Of a stretch of DNA of 64,000 nt, positions 32,690 to 43,529 are shown in pieces. The stretch's first letter is position 1, and every line of letters begins with the position of its first letter. Source of the DNA: Tricholoma matsutake (Eukaryota; Basidiomycota; Agaricomycetes; Agaricales; Tricholomataceae); NCBI GenBank assembly GCA_026075535.2, contig AP026540.1:11780001-11844000 (forward strand), written 5' to 3'. The notes beneath the pieces are model-generated. The model made no database searches. It was not told where the DNA came from and saw only the letters and a program-made list of their open reading frames with translations. Made by a program: the position numbers and the translations under genes.

Positions 32690-33390
32690 GTTGTATAATA
32701 GTGATAATTTAGTAGCATCATAGTAACCCGCACACACCTCGATAAATCTGTGCATACCCATGGTAAACCTGTACCCTTTACTGTATGGGTATGGTGTTCA
32801 TGGGTATGGGTAGGGGTTGCTGAAAAAATACCTGGGGGTAACCCCTGTCATGCCTTAGCTGTGCAGCAGCAGCCTTGACATTGGATGCCTTGCATAGGAC
32901 ATGAGGCTTATTGTTCTTTCTATACTTATCAACCTATAGCATAATGGACTCATTACTAAGCTAGATAGGACAACTGCATATAAACTGTAGTACTTAGTGG
33001 TCAAGGCTCCTCAGCTTGACCTGAGCAATCTAATGGTCTTAAACTCAACTTGACAGATGGTCTACTTAGAAAGCCTCTAAGTACTGGATAGCCATATTGA
33101 CTTGGAAAGCCTCCAAGTAGACAACCAAAACACAATGCAGTTGGAAAGCCTCCAACTGTGATAGACGATATACAGCCCAGGCTGAGTTGAGACCTATTGG
33201 CTTAACAGCCACTCAAAGATGATATCTTGACTTAGGAGATGTCTGAGAGGATTCTGAGTCAATTCTGAGTCAATTCCAGTCTGATTATAACTCAAGTATA
33301 GTCCAAGTATAGTCCAAGTACAGTCCAAGCAACTAGTTAACTCAGTTAAATTTTTGACCAAGTCCCCACAAAATAATGAATGTAAAGAAA
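32690..33390. other. Repeat-rich DNA without a recognised gene
   Basis: A short inverted series of CCCATGGGTA/TACCCATGG-type sequence at 32745-32850 resembles the sub-terminal repeats of the 36314-37394 element. Next is a tandem TTGGAAAGCCTCCAA-type series (33065-33160) and AGTCCAAGTA repeats (33295-33330). No gene supported. Confidence 0.4.
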
Positions 33391-33454
33391 GGAAATTAAA
33401 CCCACAGCCTCATAGCTCCAACATGTGACAACAGACCATTATGCCACTCTGCCA
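33391..33454 (-). other. tRNA-like (SINE-type) sequence
   Basis: On the minus strand an A-box-like TGGCAGAGTGGC (33443-33454) precedes a B-box-like GGGTTTAATTTCC (33391-33403). The arms do not complete a tRNA. It is probably a tRNA-derived repeat. Confidence 0.4.
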
Positions 33455-33699
33455 TACAGGCAGTGATAATTTACATCTTTAATGTTATTTATTACATATT
33501 TAGAAATTACATGTAATTAAAAAACAAAAGTCTCTGTTGCTCAGATGGGTGTATGAAACCAAAAAAGCCCACCTGTTGTAGAGGGGGGTGGCTACTAGAT
33601 AGGAAAATGCTGCCTCACTCTCCAGCCAGGCAGTGGGTGTCCTCTCCTCATCTTTGCTCATTCCTGATATGAACTGGTTTTTTTTAGTCTTTTGCATTC

Positions 33700-34145
33700 C
33701 AGGACTGTTCCAGACTGGTTTCAACCAGGATTTAGACTGAACTTCAGTTGCGACTGGTTGCCCTACCTCCCAGCTCTCTCCAGATCCAAGATCTGAGGCA
33801 ATCGGTTAAGAACTAACTGAGTTATGATGAAAACAATCTGTCAATGTTTTCATTAGGTTCAGATGTTTGTGCAACATTATTTTTATCATAACTCAGTCAA
33901 TTCTCAACTGATTTCCCCAAAGGTTAGAGCAATTTGTAGCTAAAAATGGACCTATTGATGGCAAACAACAGTCCAGTCTATGACCAGTTGCAACTGATTT
34001 TTTATCAGTTGCCCCTCATGCACAATCTTTAGGCAACTGCAACTGCAACTGATCACAACTCAGGGCAACTGGACTTTTGGTCCAGTTGCCTCCAGTCTAT
34101 TTTTTGGTCCGGTCCAGTCCAGTGTGACCAGACTTTCAAACACTA
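33700..34145. mobile_element. Right end of a hAT-type element of the TAGTGTTTGAAAG family
   Basis: Sub-terminal CAACTG/CCAGTTG repeats from about 33750 lead to GTGACCAGACTTTCAAACACTA ending at 34145, the inverse of TAGTGTTTGAAAGTCTGGT. The same terminus occurs at 54188 and, diverged, at 12252 and 14008. It sits within the LTR of gypsy element 2b. I could not find its left end. Confidence 0.6.
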
Positions 34146-34149
34146 TTTC

Positions 34150-34905
34150 TGGGGAGAACAAGGTAAAGTTGGAGGCAGACTTAGAAGAGGATTTGGAGCA
34201 TTAACTTGGTTGATTTACAAACTCCTCATACAAGACGGAAGTAGCTAGCTTAAATACTAAGGATTGGAGGTGATCAGAGTTTCCAAGGCTGTGATAATTT
34301 GCAAACTGGGTGTTAAGTGCTGAGCTGGAGGAAGGAAGTCATCAGATTTCTGGTCATACCCAGACAATAGAAGTTGCAGAGGGTGGATCGAGTAAGGCAG
34401 GGAACCCTACAGAAATCTGGGGCAGGGTTTACTTGATGTGTCATACCAAGTGGGGGAACAGAAAGGACTTGGCTTCAACTTATAAGAAGTTGCACCCTTC
34501 TCCTCGTCAAGTGTTCTAATTTCAAGACAAGGGTAAGGAGGATGACCAGAGGTCCAGAGATTTTCCAGAGAGGATGAGCAAAGGTTCAAGATAGACTTAA
34601 GAGAGTAATTGGAGTTTAGTTGGGATAGAATTAAGTGGGAGACTTGGTTGATTTACAAACTGCTAATACAGGACAAAAGTAGCTAGCTTAAATACCAAAG
34701 GCCAGAGGCAATAGGGGTTTCCAAGGCTGTGACAATTGCAAACCAGCTTCCAAGATAAATAACCTGAAACTGTTTCATGGAATTGGAAATGAGGGAATTT
34801 CACCTCTAGGCAGTGCTGCTGATAGGAGGTGGGCTGTGATGCAAGGTGGCCAGGAAGGGGGGCAGAAAATGATCAGAAATCCAGTCGAGAGAATCGGTCT
34901 TGACA
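34150..34905 (-). repeat. LTR of gypsy element 2b (minus orientation) with internal duplication
   Basis: On the minus strand a purine tract (CTAAGGGGGAAATAC, 34920-34906) precedes TGTCAAGACCGATTC at 34905. Sequence homologous to the plus-strand LTR at 45131 includes TTTAAGCTAGCTACTTTTGT and GAAATTAGAACACTTGACGAGGAGAAGG. A segment of about 180-190 bp (GCAATTGTCACAGCCTTGGAAAC through TTTGTAAATCAACCAAGT and beyond) is present twice, near 34740-34560 and 34310-34150. Either the LTR has an internal duplication or two LTRs flank a tiny interior. The outer end is cut by the hAT-type terminus at 34145. Confidence 0.65.
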
Positions 34906-35040
34906 GTATTTCCCCCTTAGTGCTGAGCCTACAAGGCATGTGAAGGTTTGAATCCGAATCGGAGAATCATTTTTTGTTGATTTTGTTGGAGTTCAGGTCT
35001 TCCTACAACCACCACAACCCCACTACTCCCTTCAACACAG

Positions 35041-35873
35041 ATGTCCTCCATCCCCTCATACACGGAAAAGATAGCGGCCATCAAGGCCCAGCAGGAGCAA
35101 TTGATGGAAGAGCTCCAGTTGGAAGAAGAGGCCAGGGAGGCTGAGCAGTGCTGAGCAGTGCTAAGCAGCAGAGGAGGCTGCCAGAGTGGAGGCAGCTAGG
35201 GTGGAAGCAGAGAAAAAGGCTGCAGAGGAAGAATGAAAGAAGACCGCTGCCGCCAAGAGGGCAGAAAAGAAGCGGAAAGTCAGAGAGGTGGAGCCCAAAG
35301 AGGCTGAGGGAAGCACCTCCCCCAAGAAGAAGGTGAAAGGAAAGGCGAGGGAAGAGGGGGCTGACAATGAGGCCCCTGTGCAAATACAAGCTGCAATTTC
35401 TTGTAAAAGGTGAGTTTGGCATATCTTCTTGTAATTCCAGGCTGACTCTTAGTAGATGTTTGAGTCAAAAATTGTCATGTTTCCAGATGGGAACCCAGGG
35501 TCGAGCCTGCGAGCCTTGCACCAAGGCAAAACATAAGTGCAAGGAGGTTGTGTGGGAGGGGCAGGAGTTGCCGGCGGGACCCAGGCTAGGGGAGGACAAT
35601 GGGGTGAAAGGGTTACTGAGGGAATTGGTGGGGGCAGTGAAGGGGGTGAAGAAGGAGCTCAGGGAGCTCTGGGTGATAAGCAAAGGAGTTTTGGCACTCC
35701 AAGACTCCCTGGTGGATATCCAGGAGGCCTTGGATCTGGAGTGGAGGTCAGAGTCCAAGGAGGTAGAGGAGGATGAAGAAGAGGACAAAGGAGATGAAGA
35801 GGATGAAGAGGTGCAGGGAGAACTGTCAGGTTTGGCAGAGGAAGCGGAGGGTGAAGGAGTGAGGGGGGAGTAG
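35041..35873 (+). pseudogene. Zn2Cys6-like coiled-coil protein, intron-containing, antisense to gypsy 2b
   Basis: ATG at 35041 starts SSIPSYTEKIAAIKAQQEQ and an EEEAREAE-type coiled coil. A small duplication (CTGAGCAGTG twice, near 35140) brings a TGA and a frameshift, and another TGA lies near 35234. The frame then gives KRAEKKRKVREVEPKEAEG and AISCK. A 46-nt intron (35410-35455, GTGAGT, branch CTGAC, ..TAG) is supported because splicing builds CKRCLSQKLSC followed by CEPCTKAKHKC, that is C-x2-C-x6-C twice, like a Zn2Cys6 cluster. The tail (GVKGLLRELVGAVKGVKKELREL, then acidic repeats) ends at 35873. Zn2Cys6 proteins usually bind DNA; role here unknown. Confidence 0.6.
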
Positions 35874-35994
35874 GAATCCAGCAGGGTTCCAAAAAATAGA
35901 TAGATTTTACTTTATTTTTTCCTTGTTTGTTAAATGAATGAATGTCATTTTGTTTGGGATTTGTATGATTGTTAGATGGAGAGAGGAATGGGTT

Positions 35995-36305
35995 TCCCCA
36001 GGTAACGAGTGTGGTAGTCCATAATGAGTTCCTGGGCATGATCAAGTTCCATAGCGGGAAGCCAGGAGGTTTCTTTGTCAGTTCCTTGGTAACCTTCCCA
36101 CCACACAAAATAGAGTAGCTTGCATCAACGGCAGTTGTCAATCTTTGAATCAAGGATTTCCGCAATCTTGTACTCCAGTTTGTTGTCTATAATGACCAGA
36201 GGAGGTGGAGGTTGAATATGATTAGGAATCGTGTTGGGAGTATCTTCTTCCAGTTGGGAGAGATGGAATACCAGGTGGACAGCCTGGAGGTGATCCAGAA
36301 GTCGA
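35995..36305 (-). pseudogene. Chromodomain end of gypsy element 2b integrase
   Basis: The minus strand gives AVHLVFHLSQLEEDTPNTIP and VIIDNKLEYKIAEILDSKID, then after a stop CKLLYFVWWEGYQGTDKETSWLPAMEL and DHAQELIMDYHTRY. This is the chromodomain tail typical of basidiomycete chromoviruses. It is separated from the integrase core by the 36314-37394 insertion; joining at the duplicated octamer keeps the reading frame. Confidence 0.8.
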
Positions 36306-36553
36306 AGGGTAACTAGGGCATGGCACAGGTATGGGTAACACCATGTGTTTCCAGTCACAGGTATGCACGGGTGCGGGTACGGGTATGGGATTGCCATACC
36401 TGGGCAACACCATACCCTTTTCCATGGTGTTACAGGTATGTGCGGGTATGCTGGTACCCAGATTTTGGTCAGGTGAGTAATCATCTGACTTTGTTGAATA
36501 CTCACAACACGTCTAATTCTAAACTATACGACAATCCAACCACCACCATAGCA

Positions 36554-36654
36554 TGGCCCAAACAACATGAATCGTTGTTTGGGCCTATAGTAAGTTTTTT
36601 AGTGTTTCATTTCTTGTTTTTTTAAACTAATTGATTATGTTTCTTCTTTTTCAG
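36554..36654 (+). other. Palindrome + intron-like module
   Basis: GGCCCAAACAACATGA and ATCGTTGTTTGGGCC form a near-perfect palindrome, then GTAAGT at 36590, AACTAATTGATTATG and TTTTTCAG at 36654, a 65-nt potential intron. Post-acceptor GTTCTAAACTACTGATAATG matches the module consensus. Confidence 0.6.
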
Positions 36655-36722
36655 GTTCTAAACTACTGATAATGATGGATTATGACAGCTAACAACACAA
36701 ACCCAACAGTGCCACATCACCC

Positions 36723-36823
36723 AGGCCCAAACGACATGATTGCATCATTTGGGCCCATGGTAAGTTTTTTTTTGTTCGTTTCTTTTTTTGTAAACTGACT
36801 ATTTTGTTTCTTTCATCTCCTAG
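36723..36823 (+). other. Palindrome + intron-like module
   Basis: GGCCCAAACGACATGAT and ATCATTTGGGCCC precede GTAAGT at 36760; AAACTGAC and CATCTCCTAG end a 64-nt potential intron at 36823. It follows the previous module directly, so a transcript would have two introns separated by a ~105-nt exon. Confidence 0.6.
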
Positions 36824-37394
36824 GTTGGAATTCCCTCAGAATGACCCCACGCCAACGCCGCCACATCACAATGGCACACCACCTGCCCCAGCCTCATGAG
36901 CAACTGCTCATGGGGTGGATAGCAGGTGGAATGACAATGATGACCAGGAGGAGGACCTGAGGACCCCACTGCCGCCACGAGCAACTGCTCATGGGATGGA
37001 AACGGGGATTGACAACTACAGGCACCACCCCCCTCCCTCGCTCCAAATGCAAGAGGGGGGGTTTTTTGTTCTGTTTTCATTGACTATAGGCACCACCACC
37101 CCCTCCCTCACTCGAAATGTGGAGGGGGGTTTTCTATATTAATTCAATGTAATTTATTAGAATAGGTCCACCACCCCCTCCCTTGCTCCAAACACGAGCG
37201 AGGGGGTTTCTATTAACTTAGTTTAGTATAATAAATTATTAAAATAGGTATTCTTCTCGAAACCCGCATATAACCATGGGTAACCCATGGAAACCCACAG
37301 TAACATCGTACCTGTACCCATGCGGGTACGATGTTCACAGGTATGGGTAAGGGTATGAGGACATATACCCGAGGGTTACCCGTGCTGTGCCCTA

Positions 37395-38560
37395 AGGGTA
37401 ACTGAGTGGGTACCCAGATGGGCAATGATTTTGAAAGGGCCATAGAACTTTTCTGAGAGCTTCTTGGAGGGTCATGTAGTGTGTAAGTGCTCACCTTTGA
37501 CGAAAGCATAGTCACTGATTTTGAAGTCAGGAGCAGGAGCCTGACACTTATCCACAGGGCCTTGATAGTGCTTCTGTGCTTTGGTAAGTTGTTTCCAGAG
37601 TTCCTGGTGGAGGTCATCAAGGTCAACCACAAAATGATGTGCATGTTGTGAGGCTAGTTCACGCTCTGGGAAAACCATGATGTTTGGGTGGTAACCCTTG
37701 TTGGCAAAGAAGGGTGAAACTCCGGTGGAAGCTGAGGGAGTGTTGTTGTATGCAAATTCCCCCAAAGGTAAAAGCTGGGACCAGTTGTCTTGTTGGTAGT
37801 TGCAGAAGATCTGCAAGTACTGTTTGAGGGTCTGGTTGAGGCATTCAGTCTGTCCATCACCTTCTGGATGGTAACCCAAAGTGAAGTGGATTTTCATGTC
37901 CAGGGCTTGCCTGAGAGAGTGGAAGAAATGGGAAATGAACTTGGAACCCCGGTCGCAGGTGACATGAGATGGAACATCATGCTTGGAGAAGACATGCATG
38001 ATGAATAGATTAGCAAGTTTTTGAGCCATGATTTCATTTACTATGGGGATGAAGATGCCCTGTTTGGAGAGTCAGTCTACGATGACTAGAATGGCAGTGT
38101 GTCCATTGGAATCTGGTAATTGTTTAATGAAGTCCATTGAGATCAAGTTCCAAGGCCTTTCCGGAACCGGAAGTTGTTTCAAAAATCTGTAAGGCTTGTG
38201 TCAGGGCAATTTGGAGTGTTTGCATGTAGTACAAGACTTGCAAAAGTCCTGCACAAAGGTGCGGAGGTTGGGCCAAACATAATCACATTGGATGAGTTGA
38301 AGGGTCTTGTTTTGTCCATAGTGACCTGAGAGAATATGGTCGTGCTTGTATTGTAAGACTTTAAGATGGAGGTCCATGACATCTGGGACATAAATCTGGT
38401 CAAAGTGGCAGAGAAGTCCACTGTCGTCTAGAGACCAATTTGGGGCAGATGGTGATGGAAGGTGTGAAGAGGAAATGGGATCATGAGGGAGTGATGATTG
38501 GATATCATTGTGGAGTTTTTCAATATCCATGAGAACAGCTTGTCGGATGATAGGAGTAGG
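37395..38560 (-). pseudogene. Integrase of gypsy element 2b (minus strand)
   Basis: From 38560 downward the minus strand reads TPIIRQAVLMDIEKLHNDI, VMDLHLKVLQYKHDHILSGHYGQNKT, then CKSCTTCKHSKLP (zinc-binding C-x2-C). Next are [20 protein letters not shown] (first Asp), VTCDRGSKFISHFFHSLRQ (second Asp) and HPEGDGQTECLNQTLKQYL (Glu), so the DDE triad is intact. Next come VKGEHLHTT and KLSEKFYGPFKIIAHLG. Two TGA stops (LP-stop-HKPY, VD-stop-LSKQ) sit where relatives have Arg. Its upstream half is missing: the frame ends at the left terminus of another element (TAGGGCCTGC, near 38561). Confidence 0.82.
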
Positions 38561-40388
38561 GCCTGCTGTGGATGCATCCAGGTACATCCGGGTAAATATC
38601 CACGGATGACACATCCAAATTCATGGATACAGGTACAATCTGTGGTCCATCCATGGCATCCATACAAATCAGGGTGCAGTGAAAACTACGGGTGTTTGGG
38701 TCACGGGGTCTGCAGAGGTATGGCTTGTACAGGTACAGTATTAGAAATTACTGACCTGCTGATTACCGTCACCCATGGCAGGTTGATGCGAACATGGCAA
38801 TAGCTGAATGTTGGCCACCAACACTGTTCATCACTCACCAGCAACACCATCCCTCCCTCATCCTCCCCTCCTTCAAGCCCCACTGCCACTGCCCATGCCT
38901 TCCACGGTGCTGAACAATGACGAAAGAACGGAAACAGGGCCCAAACGATGGTTGAACATTGTTTGGGCCCCAGATAAGTTTCTTTCTTATTTCTTTGTGT
39001 TTCTTTTTACTGATCAACTCTATTTTAAGTGTTTTAACTTATAATAATAGTATCCAACCCGAGACACCCCTTGCACAAACCCTGCACCCAATGTCACACC
39101 ACCACTGCGGGCCCCTGCTCGCAGGGTTTGTATGACCATGGGAACGAGCAAACAATGGGGAACAATGAGATGACAAATGACACCCAATGAAGATGGCAAC
39201 AACAGGGTAGGCAAATGCCAGGAACCTATGCAGACAGGCCCAAACAACGTCTATCATCGTTTGGGCCCTGGGTGAGTTGTTTTATTGTCATTTCTTTGCA
39301 TTTCTTTTTGCTAATCTATTGTATTTCAAGTTATAAACATTTTGTGGTGATGGACCCACTCCGGGCCAGGTCAGGACACCCCACATCACCGCTGTGAGCC
39401 TCTGCTCACAGGGTGTGTGGCAGGGTGACGACAGGGAACAACGACAAGAAGACGACAACAAGAAAACAACAGGGAGGAAACGAAGATGGGGGATGATGAC
39501 AATGGGGAGATGATGAGGAGACAGAAGAAAAAGGCCCAGGAGACGTTGATGACATCTTTTGGGCCATAGGTAAGTTTTTTCTTTTCTTTCATCATTCATT
39601 TTCATTTTTACTAACTAAATTGAACTACTGGCAATAGGGATGACAGGGAGAGCACCGACAACGAGGACAACCACCAGGGTGAAGAGAACAGGGCCGGGAA
39701 TAGGAGAGGATGGTGGGGACAATGGCGGGATCATTATGGCAGCAGCACTCCCAACCATCGCTGTGGGCAACTGCTCACAGGATGGAACAGGGAGCAACAG
39801 GGATGGCAGTACAACCATGGGAGGATAATAACTAGCACGACAGGACCACAATGAGGATGAGTGGCCACCCCTTGCCCTTTGCCCTCTATGCAGGGGGGAG
39901 GGGGCCATTTCCTTTTCTTGAGCGCCCCTGATCGTTCTTTGACTGGTGCACCCTTGCCTCTGCCTCCATCTGCAGCCCCTGTGAGCTAGACAGCAAACCA
40001 TTGCTTGCTGCTATGAGCAGGGGCTTCCTTTGATGGAGAGGGGGTAGGACTGACACAGCACCTGCTCCCAGCCTCACGAGCCACTGCTCGTGGGGTGGAT
40101 CGTGGGTGCTAACTACCAACAACAAATGGGGACAATAACAATGACAAACAGGGACAATGACACTGATGAATAAGTTTTACCAACACCCCATCACACCACC
40201 CTGCCCCCTCCCTTGCTCGAAACACGAGATGCGAGATGGAGGGGACCTATTTTGTACTACTTATGGTGCGGTGTGCCTATGTCCAGCCTCGCAAGCCACT
40301 GCTTGTGGGGTGGACTTGTTCTCATTTTTTTTGTCTCATTTTTTATTATTCTTAATGTTTTTATCATACTATAAATTAGTCTAAGGGC
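38561..40388. mobile_element. Module-rich non-coding element(s); left hAT-like end only
   Basis: TAGGGCCTGCTGTGGATGCATCC begins at about 38556-38561, directly after GATAGGAG, and is followed by GGATG/CATCC repeats to 38690, the architecture of the hAT-type elements above. I could not find a matching right end with GATAGGAG. The interior has three palindrome-plus-intron modules (38937, 39237, 39528) and five TGAGC...GCTCA palindromes (near 39105, 39395, 39765, 40080, 40295). Tandem GACAATGACAAC-type low complexity fills the rest. No protein supported. Confidence 0.55.
39238..39330 (+). other. Palindrome + intron-like module
   Basis: GGCCCAAACAACGTC...ATCGTTTGGGCCC precedes GTGAGT at 39272 and ends TATTTCAAG at 39330 (59 nt), with GCTAATCTATTG as a weak branch region. 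Neighbouring copies at 38937 (donor mutated to ATAAGT) and 39528 (donor GTAAGT at 39570, then TACTAACTAAATTG) follow the same layout. Confidence 0.5.
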
Positions 40389-40588
40389 AATGTTGGTTGG
40401 ACCCCTGGTCCAGTTGAAAAACTAGTCTTGACTGGTTTTTGAACTGATGTGTAACCAATATGGACTGGTCCTGTTACTGTAGTGAATAGCTTTGTAATAG
40501 TGGATTCTGAAATACATCATTGAAATTTGTAAAATACATCATAGGCACTGTTGAGACCTGTACAGTTACTACAGTACAACTTAGTTTA

Positions 40589-43526
40589 TCATGACCAGAA
40601 CTCATCCTCTTCATCAATCTCATCAGTTTCATCATCATTCTCCTCTGTCTCATGTTCCACCTGCTCACCCCTCATTTGCTTCTCAACAATCTTGATGGTC
40701 TCTGAAAGTCCTGGATAAAGTGGGGTTAGGGCCCATTACCCAACTGCAACCTGAGCTTTGAATGTCTGGGGGCTGGTGCTATGCTGGAGATGGTTGACCT
40801 CAAGTCTGCCAACTGAAAATGCACATCCAGCATCAACTGATGAAGCTGTCATACATAATGTCTGAGTAGGTGCACAGATTAATACAATTTATACTGACCT
40901 GGTGCTGAACAAAAATCAAGTCCCATCTTTCCTACACGAGGTCGATGCTCAGTTGCTCGATTCCAGTATTTCATATATCCTCCAGCCTCCTTGATGGCAG
41001 AGGATTTGATGACTGGATCAGCCAAGTAGGTAAGAATGGTGTCAGTATTTTGATTATTGTCAGATTCAGTTGGGACAACCCATTTTGATTTTGCCTGCAA
41101 ACCAATCATAATCCTCCAAATTCATCCACCAAATTCAAAACTCACCTTGCCTCTCTGGGGCACTGCAAGGGCAGGAGGTAAAACTTCCTCATCTCCCTTA
41201 TATGACTCATTCCAATGAGCGAGAACCATCTTCTTGATATCTCGGATTTGGGCAGCTGTGTGACCATGATCCTTGAACCATTTGAGCTTCTTATCAGGAC
41301 ACATGACTGTGTAGTGTCAGAACCAAGAAATGATAGAATATTCCACACTTACCAATAGCAATGACATATAGTTCAGTTTCCTTCATAAGAGTGTAATACT
41401 TGTTGATAAGAATAAGAATTGCCTGTGCTGCCACACAAACAACATTAGGAAGCTTGGATTATTCATCGTCACAAACTAGGTTTATGGATTGCTCAATAGA
41501 ATCTAGCATTGGTAAAACCTCTGCAATAAGGGGAACCTGAGACTGTGAAAACAATTTTGTTGGCTCCTCAAGCACCTGAAAAAAGATTGAATCAATCGTC
41601 TGTTCAAACTTCAAAGCAATATAAAACTGTAACCTCAAGAACAGCACTAAGTGTTTCTGCAAGGTTCCACTGGGCTTCTGAAAGTCAATATGCTTGTAGC
41701 TTGTTGATTGCAGCACCTGTAAGCTGTTCAACAGGACTTCTGAAATACAGGTGAGCATCTAAGCATGTGAGATCCAAATTCCATCGAGTAGGAACACAAT
41801 GATCAAGCATTGTCTTATCACCAGGAAGATCTTTGTCATTTGTGACAAGGTTGTCAAACTTCTCTTTAAGTGTTGAATTATCATGAACACGTCGAGCAAG
41901 CCCAGCAACCTGTAAATCTATTGTAGCTTTATAGCATATGACATAGTAGTTATTTAGACTTACTCGGGGAAAAAGTTGAAGAGCCATCTTCTCCTCTTCA
42001 GTATCAATTGTAACACCCCTCTCTCTCATCTTTTCAATTGCCTGCCCACGGGTGGTTTTGAGAATAGCAGCATCATGGGCATCCCGACCATCATCAGGTA
42101 CAGATGCAGCATCAGTTGCAATACTTTCCTCTTCAACAGCAAGATCATCATCAGAGGAATCATCATTTTCAGCAACAACTGTCACTACAATATATTTTAG
42201 ATGTATTCTCATCAAACATTTATCTGGAAGCTCACCATTAGAATCTGCAGTTGCCTTCTTTTTTGGCTGCCAAAAAAAGAATAATATAAAAATCTGGGAG
42301 TTTGTTAGAAAAATAAAACAAAAGACAATGGCCATATATACCTTAGCCAAGAGATTGATAATGTGTGGAAAGCAACGACCACGAGATGCCATCCCATGAA
42401 ATGATGGAATGAGAGTGGGAAGGTATTTCACCGCCCATCATTGTTACTTGCATTGTCCATACAAATTGAAAGAAGCTAAAACAAGATTAATCATCTTTAG
42501 CCAGTAATAAAAAAACTAAATAAAAAACCAGTTTATCAAGCCCAAATCGTTTCAGACAGTTGGCCATGACCTCAACAAGATACTTCCCATTGTGTTTTTG
42601 TGTTAGCCTAGAACAAATAGAAGGCTAAGCAATTCTGCTAATATTTGGACACTAACCATATAAATTCCAATACTGCACAGTAGATAACTCCCTCTTGAAA
42701 CCAAACAACAACAATTCCAAGAAAGGATGCAACAATAGGTGCTGTCCATCCATCAAGAACCAAATGAATTGTGCTGTTGAGAGCCTTGGTACATTTGAGC
42801 ACAACATCCATTATGGGAAAAAAAATCAGAAACACACCATGAAATAGTTACGAACATTTTTTGACAGTTCAGCATATATAGCTTTAATATCATGGGAAAC
42901 TGTCTGAGGCGAAGGGAGAATTGTTCCTGGTTGGAGCATCTCAACCTCAGCCTGATAGTCTTCATCAAGAACTGAATTAAAAGGGCGATGGTGTTTTGCA
43001 CAACACATAGCAATCATAGTATGGTGACCTGCAGGTGAGTATGGTGCTCCAGTACGTTGAGGAGCATCACCAGAGACAACACCATGGCATTTATCACATG
43101 CTTTGACACCATCTTGAAGGTTCTTTGTTCCATGGCCACTTGACATGCGAGAATGCAGGTGAGGAGTATGGTGAACAAGGTCAACCTTGCAACTAAAGGC
43201 AAATACCATCTTCAAGGGTTCCTCATTATCATCTACTTCTCGGCAAAGGGAGATGTCATAGTGATCATAGATCTTTGAGTGCCAAGTGGACTTTGAAGCC
43301 TCTGAATAAATGAAGTAATATAGACCAGGCCAGCCTGGAGGGGACATTGGTACTGACCAACAATCTCCTGGTCAGGTAAGGACCACACCTTGACATCTGT
43401 CTCACTAACAATGGTCTTCTTTGCAGTTCAAGCCTTGATAGGAGAGATAAGGACAGCTGGCTGCTCAACAGGCTCAGGTGTAGTTGGTCTGGCACCCTGT
43501 ACAGCTGGGAAGTGTTGACGAGGCAT
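40589..43526 (-). pseudogene. hAT-superfamily transposase, multi-exon, decayed (family A)
   Basis: The start is ATG at 43526 (MPRQHFPAVQGARPTTPEP); a TGA soon follows (SPIKA-stop-TAKKT). Conserved parts in minus order: ICYAKHHRP-like MCCAKHHRPFNSVLDEDYQ (43005), TVSHDIKAIYAELSKNV (42880), HLVLDGWTAPIVASFLGIVVVWF (42760), IPSFHGMASRGRCFPHIINLLAK (42400-42340), then EEEKMALQLFPR. Next come VAGLARRVHDNSTLKEKFDNLV and CVPTRWNLDLTCLDAHLYFRSPVEQLTG (41910-41720), and the dimerisation end GYMKYWNRATEHRPRVGKMGLDFCSAP (41000-40900). After an intron follows SSVDAGCAFSVGRLEVNHLQH...FKAQVAVG-stop, ending FWS-TGA at 40589. Several introns with GT-AG ends separate these. It belongs to a different hAT family from B. 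Confidence 0.75.
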
Positions 43527-43529
43527 TCT

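Larger units (their letters stand above)
36314..37394. mobile_element. Non-autonomous hAT-type element, 1.08 kb, with 8-bp target duplication, inside gypsy 2b pol
   Basis: The left end is TAGGGCATGGCACAGGTATG at 36314; the right end is the inverse of TAGGGCACAGCACGGGTAAC, ending 37394. The octamer AGGGTAAC flanks both sides (36306-36313 and 37395-37402). Sub-terminal GGTATGGGTA/TACCCATACC repeats fill both ends. The middle holds two palindrome-plus-intron modules and two TGAGCA...TGCTCA palindromes (near 36900 and 36975). No transposase. Confidence 0.88.

Noticed and set aside
6665..40388. CRISPR-like arrangement of palindromic repeats
   Set aside because: TGAGCA palindromes are irregularly spaced over tens of kilobases with no uniform spacers, and this is eukaryotic DNA.
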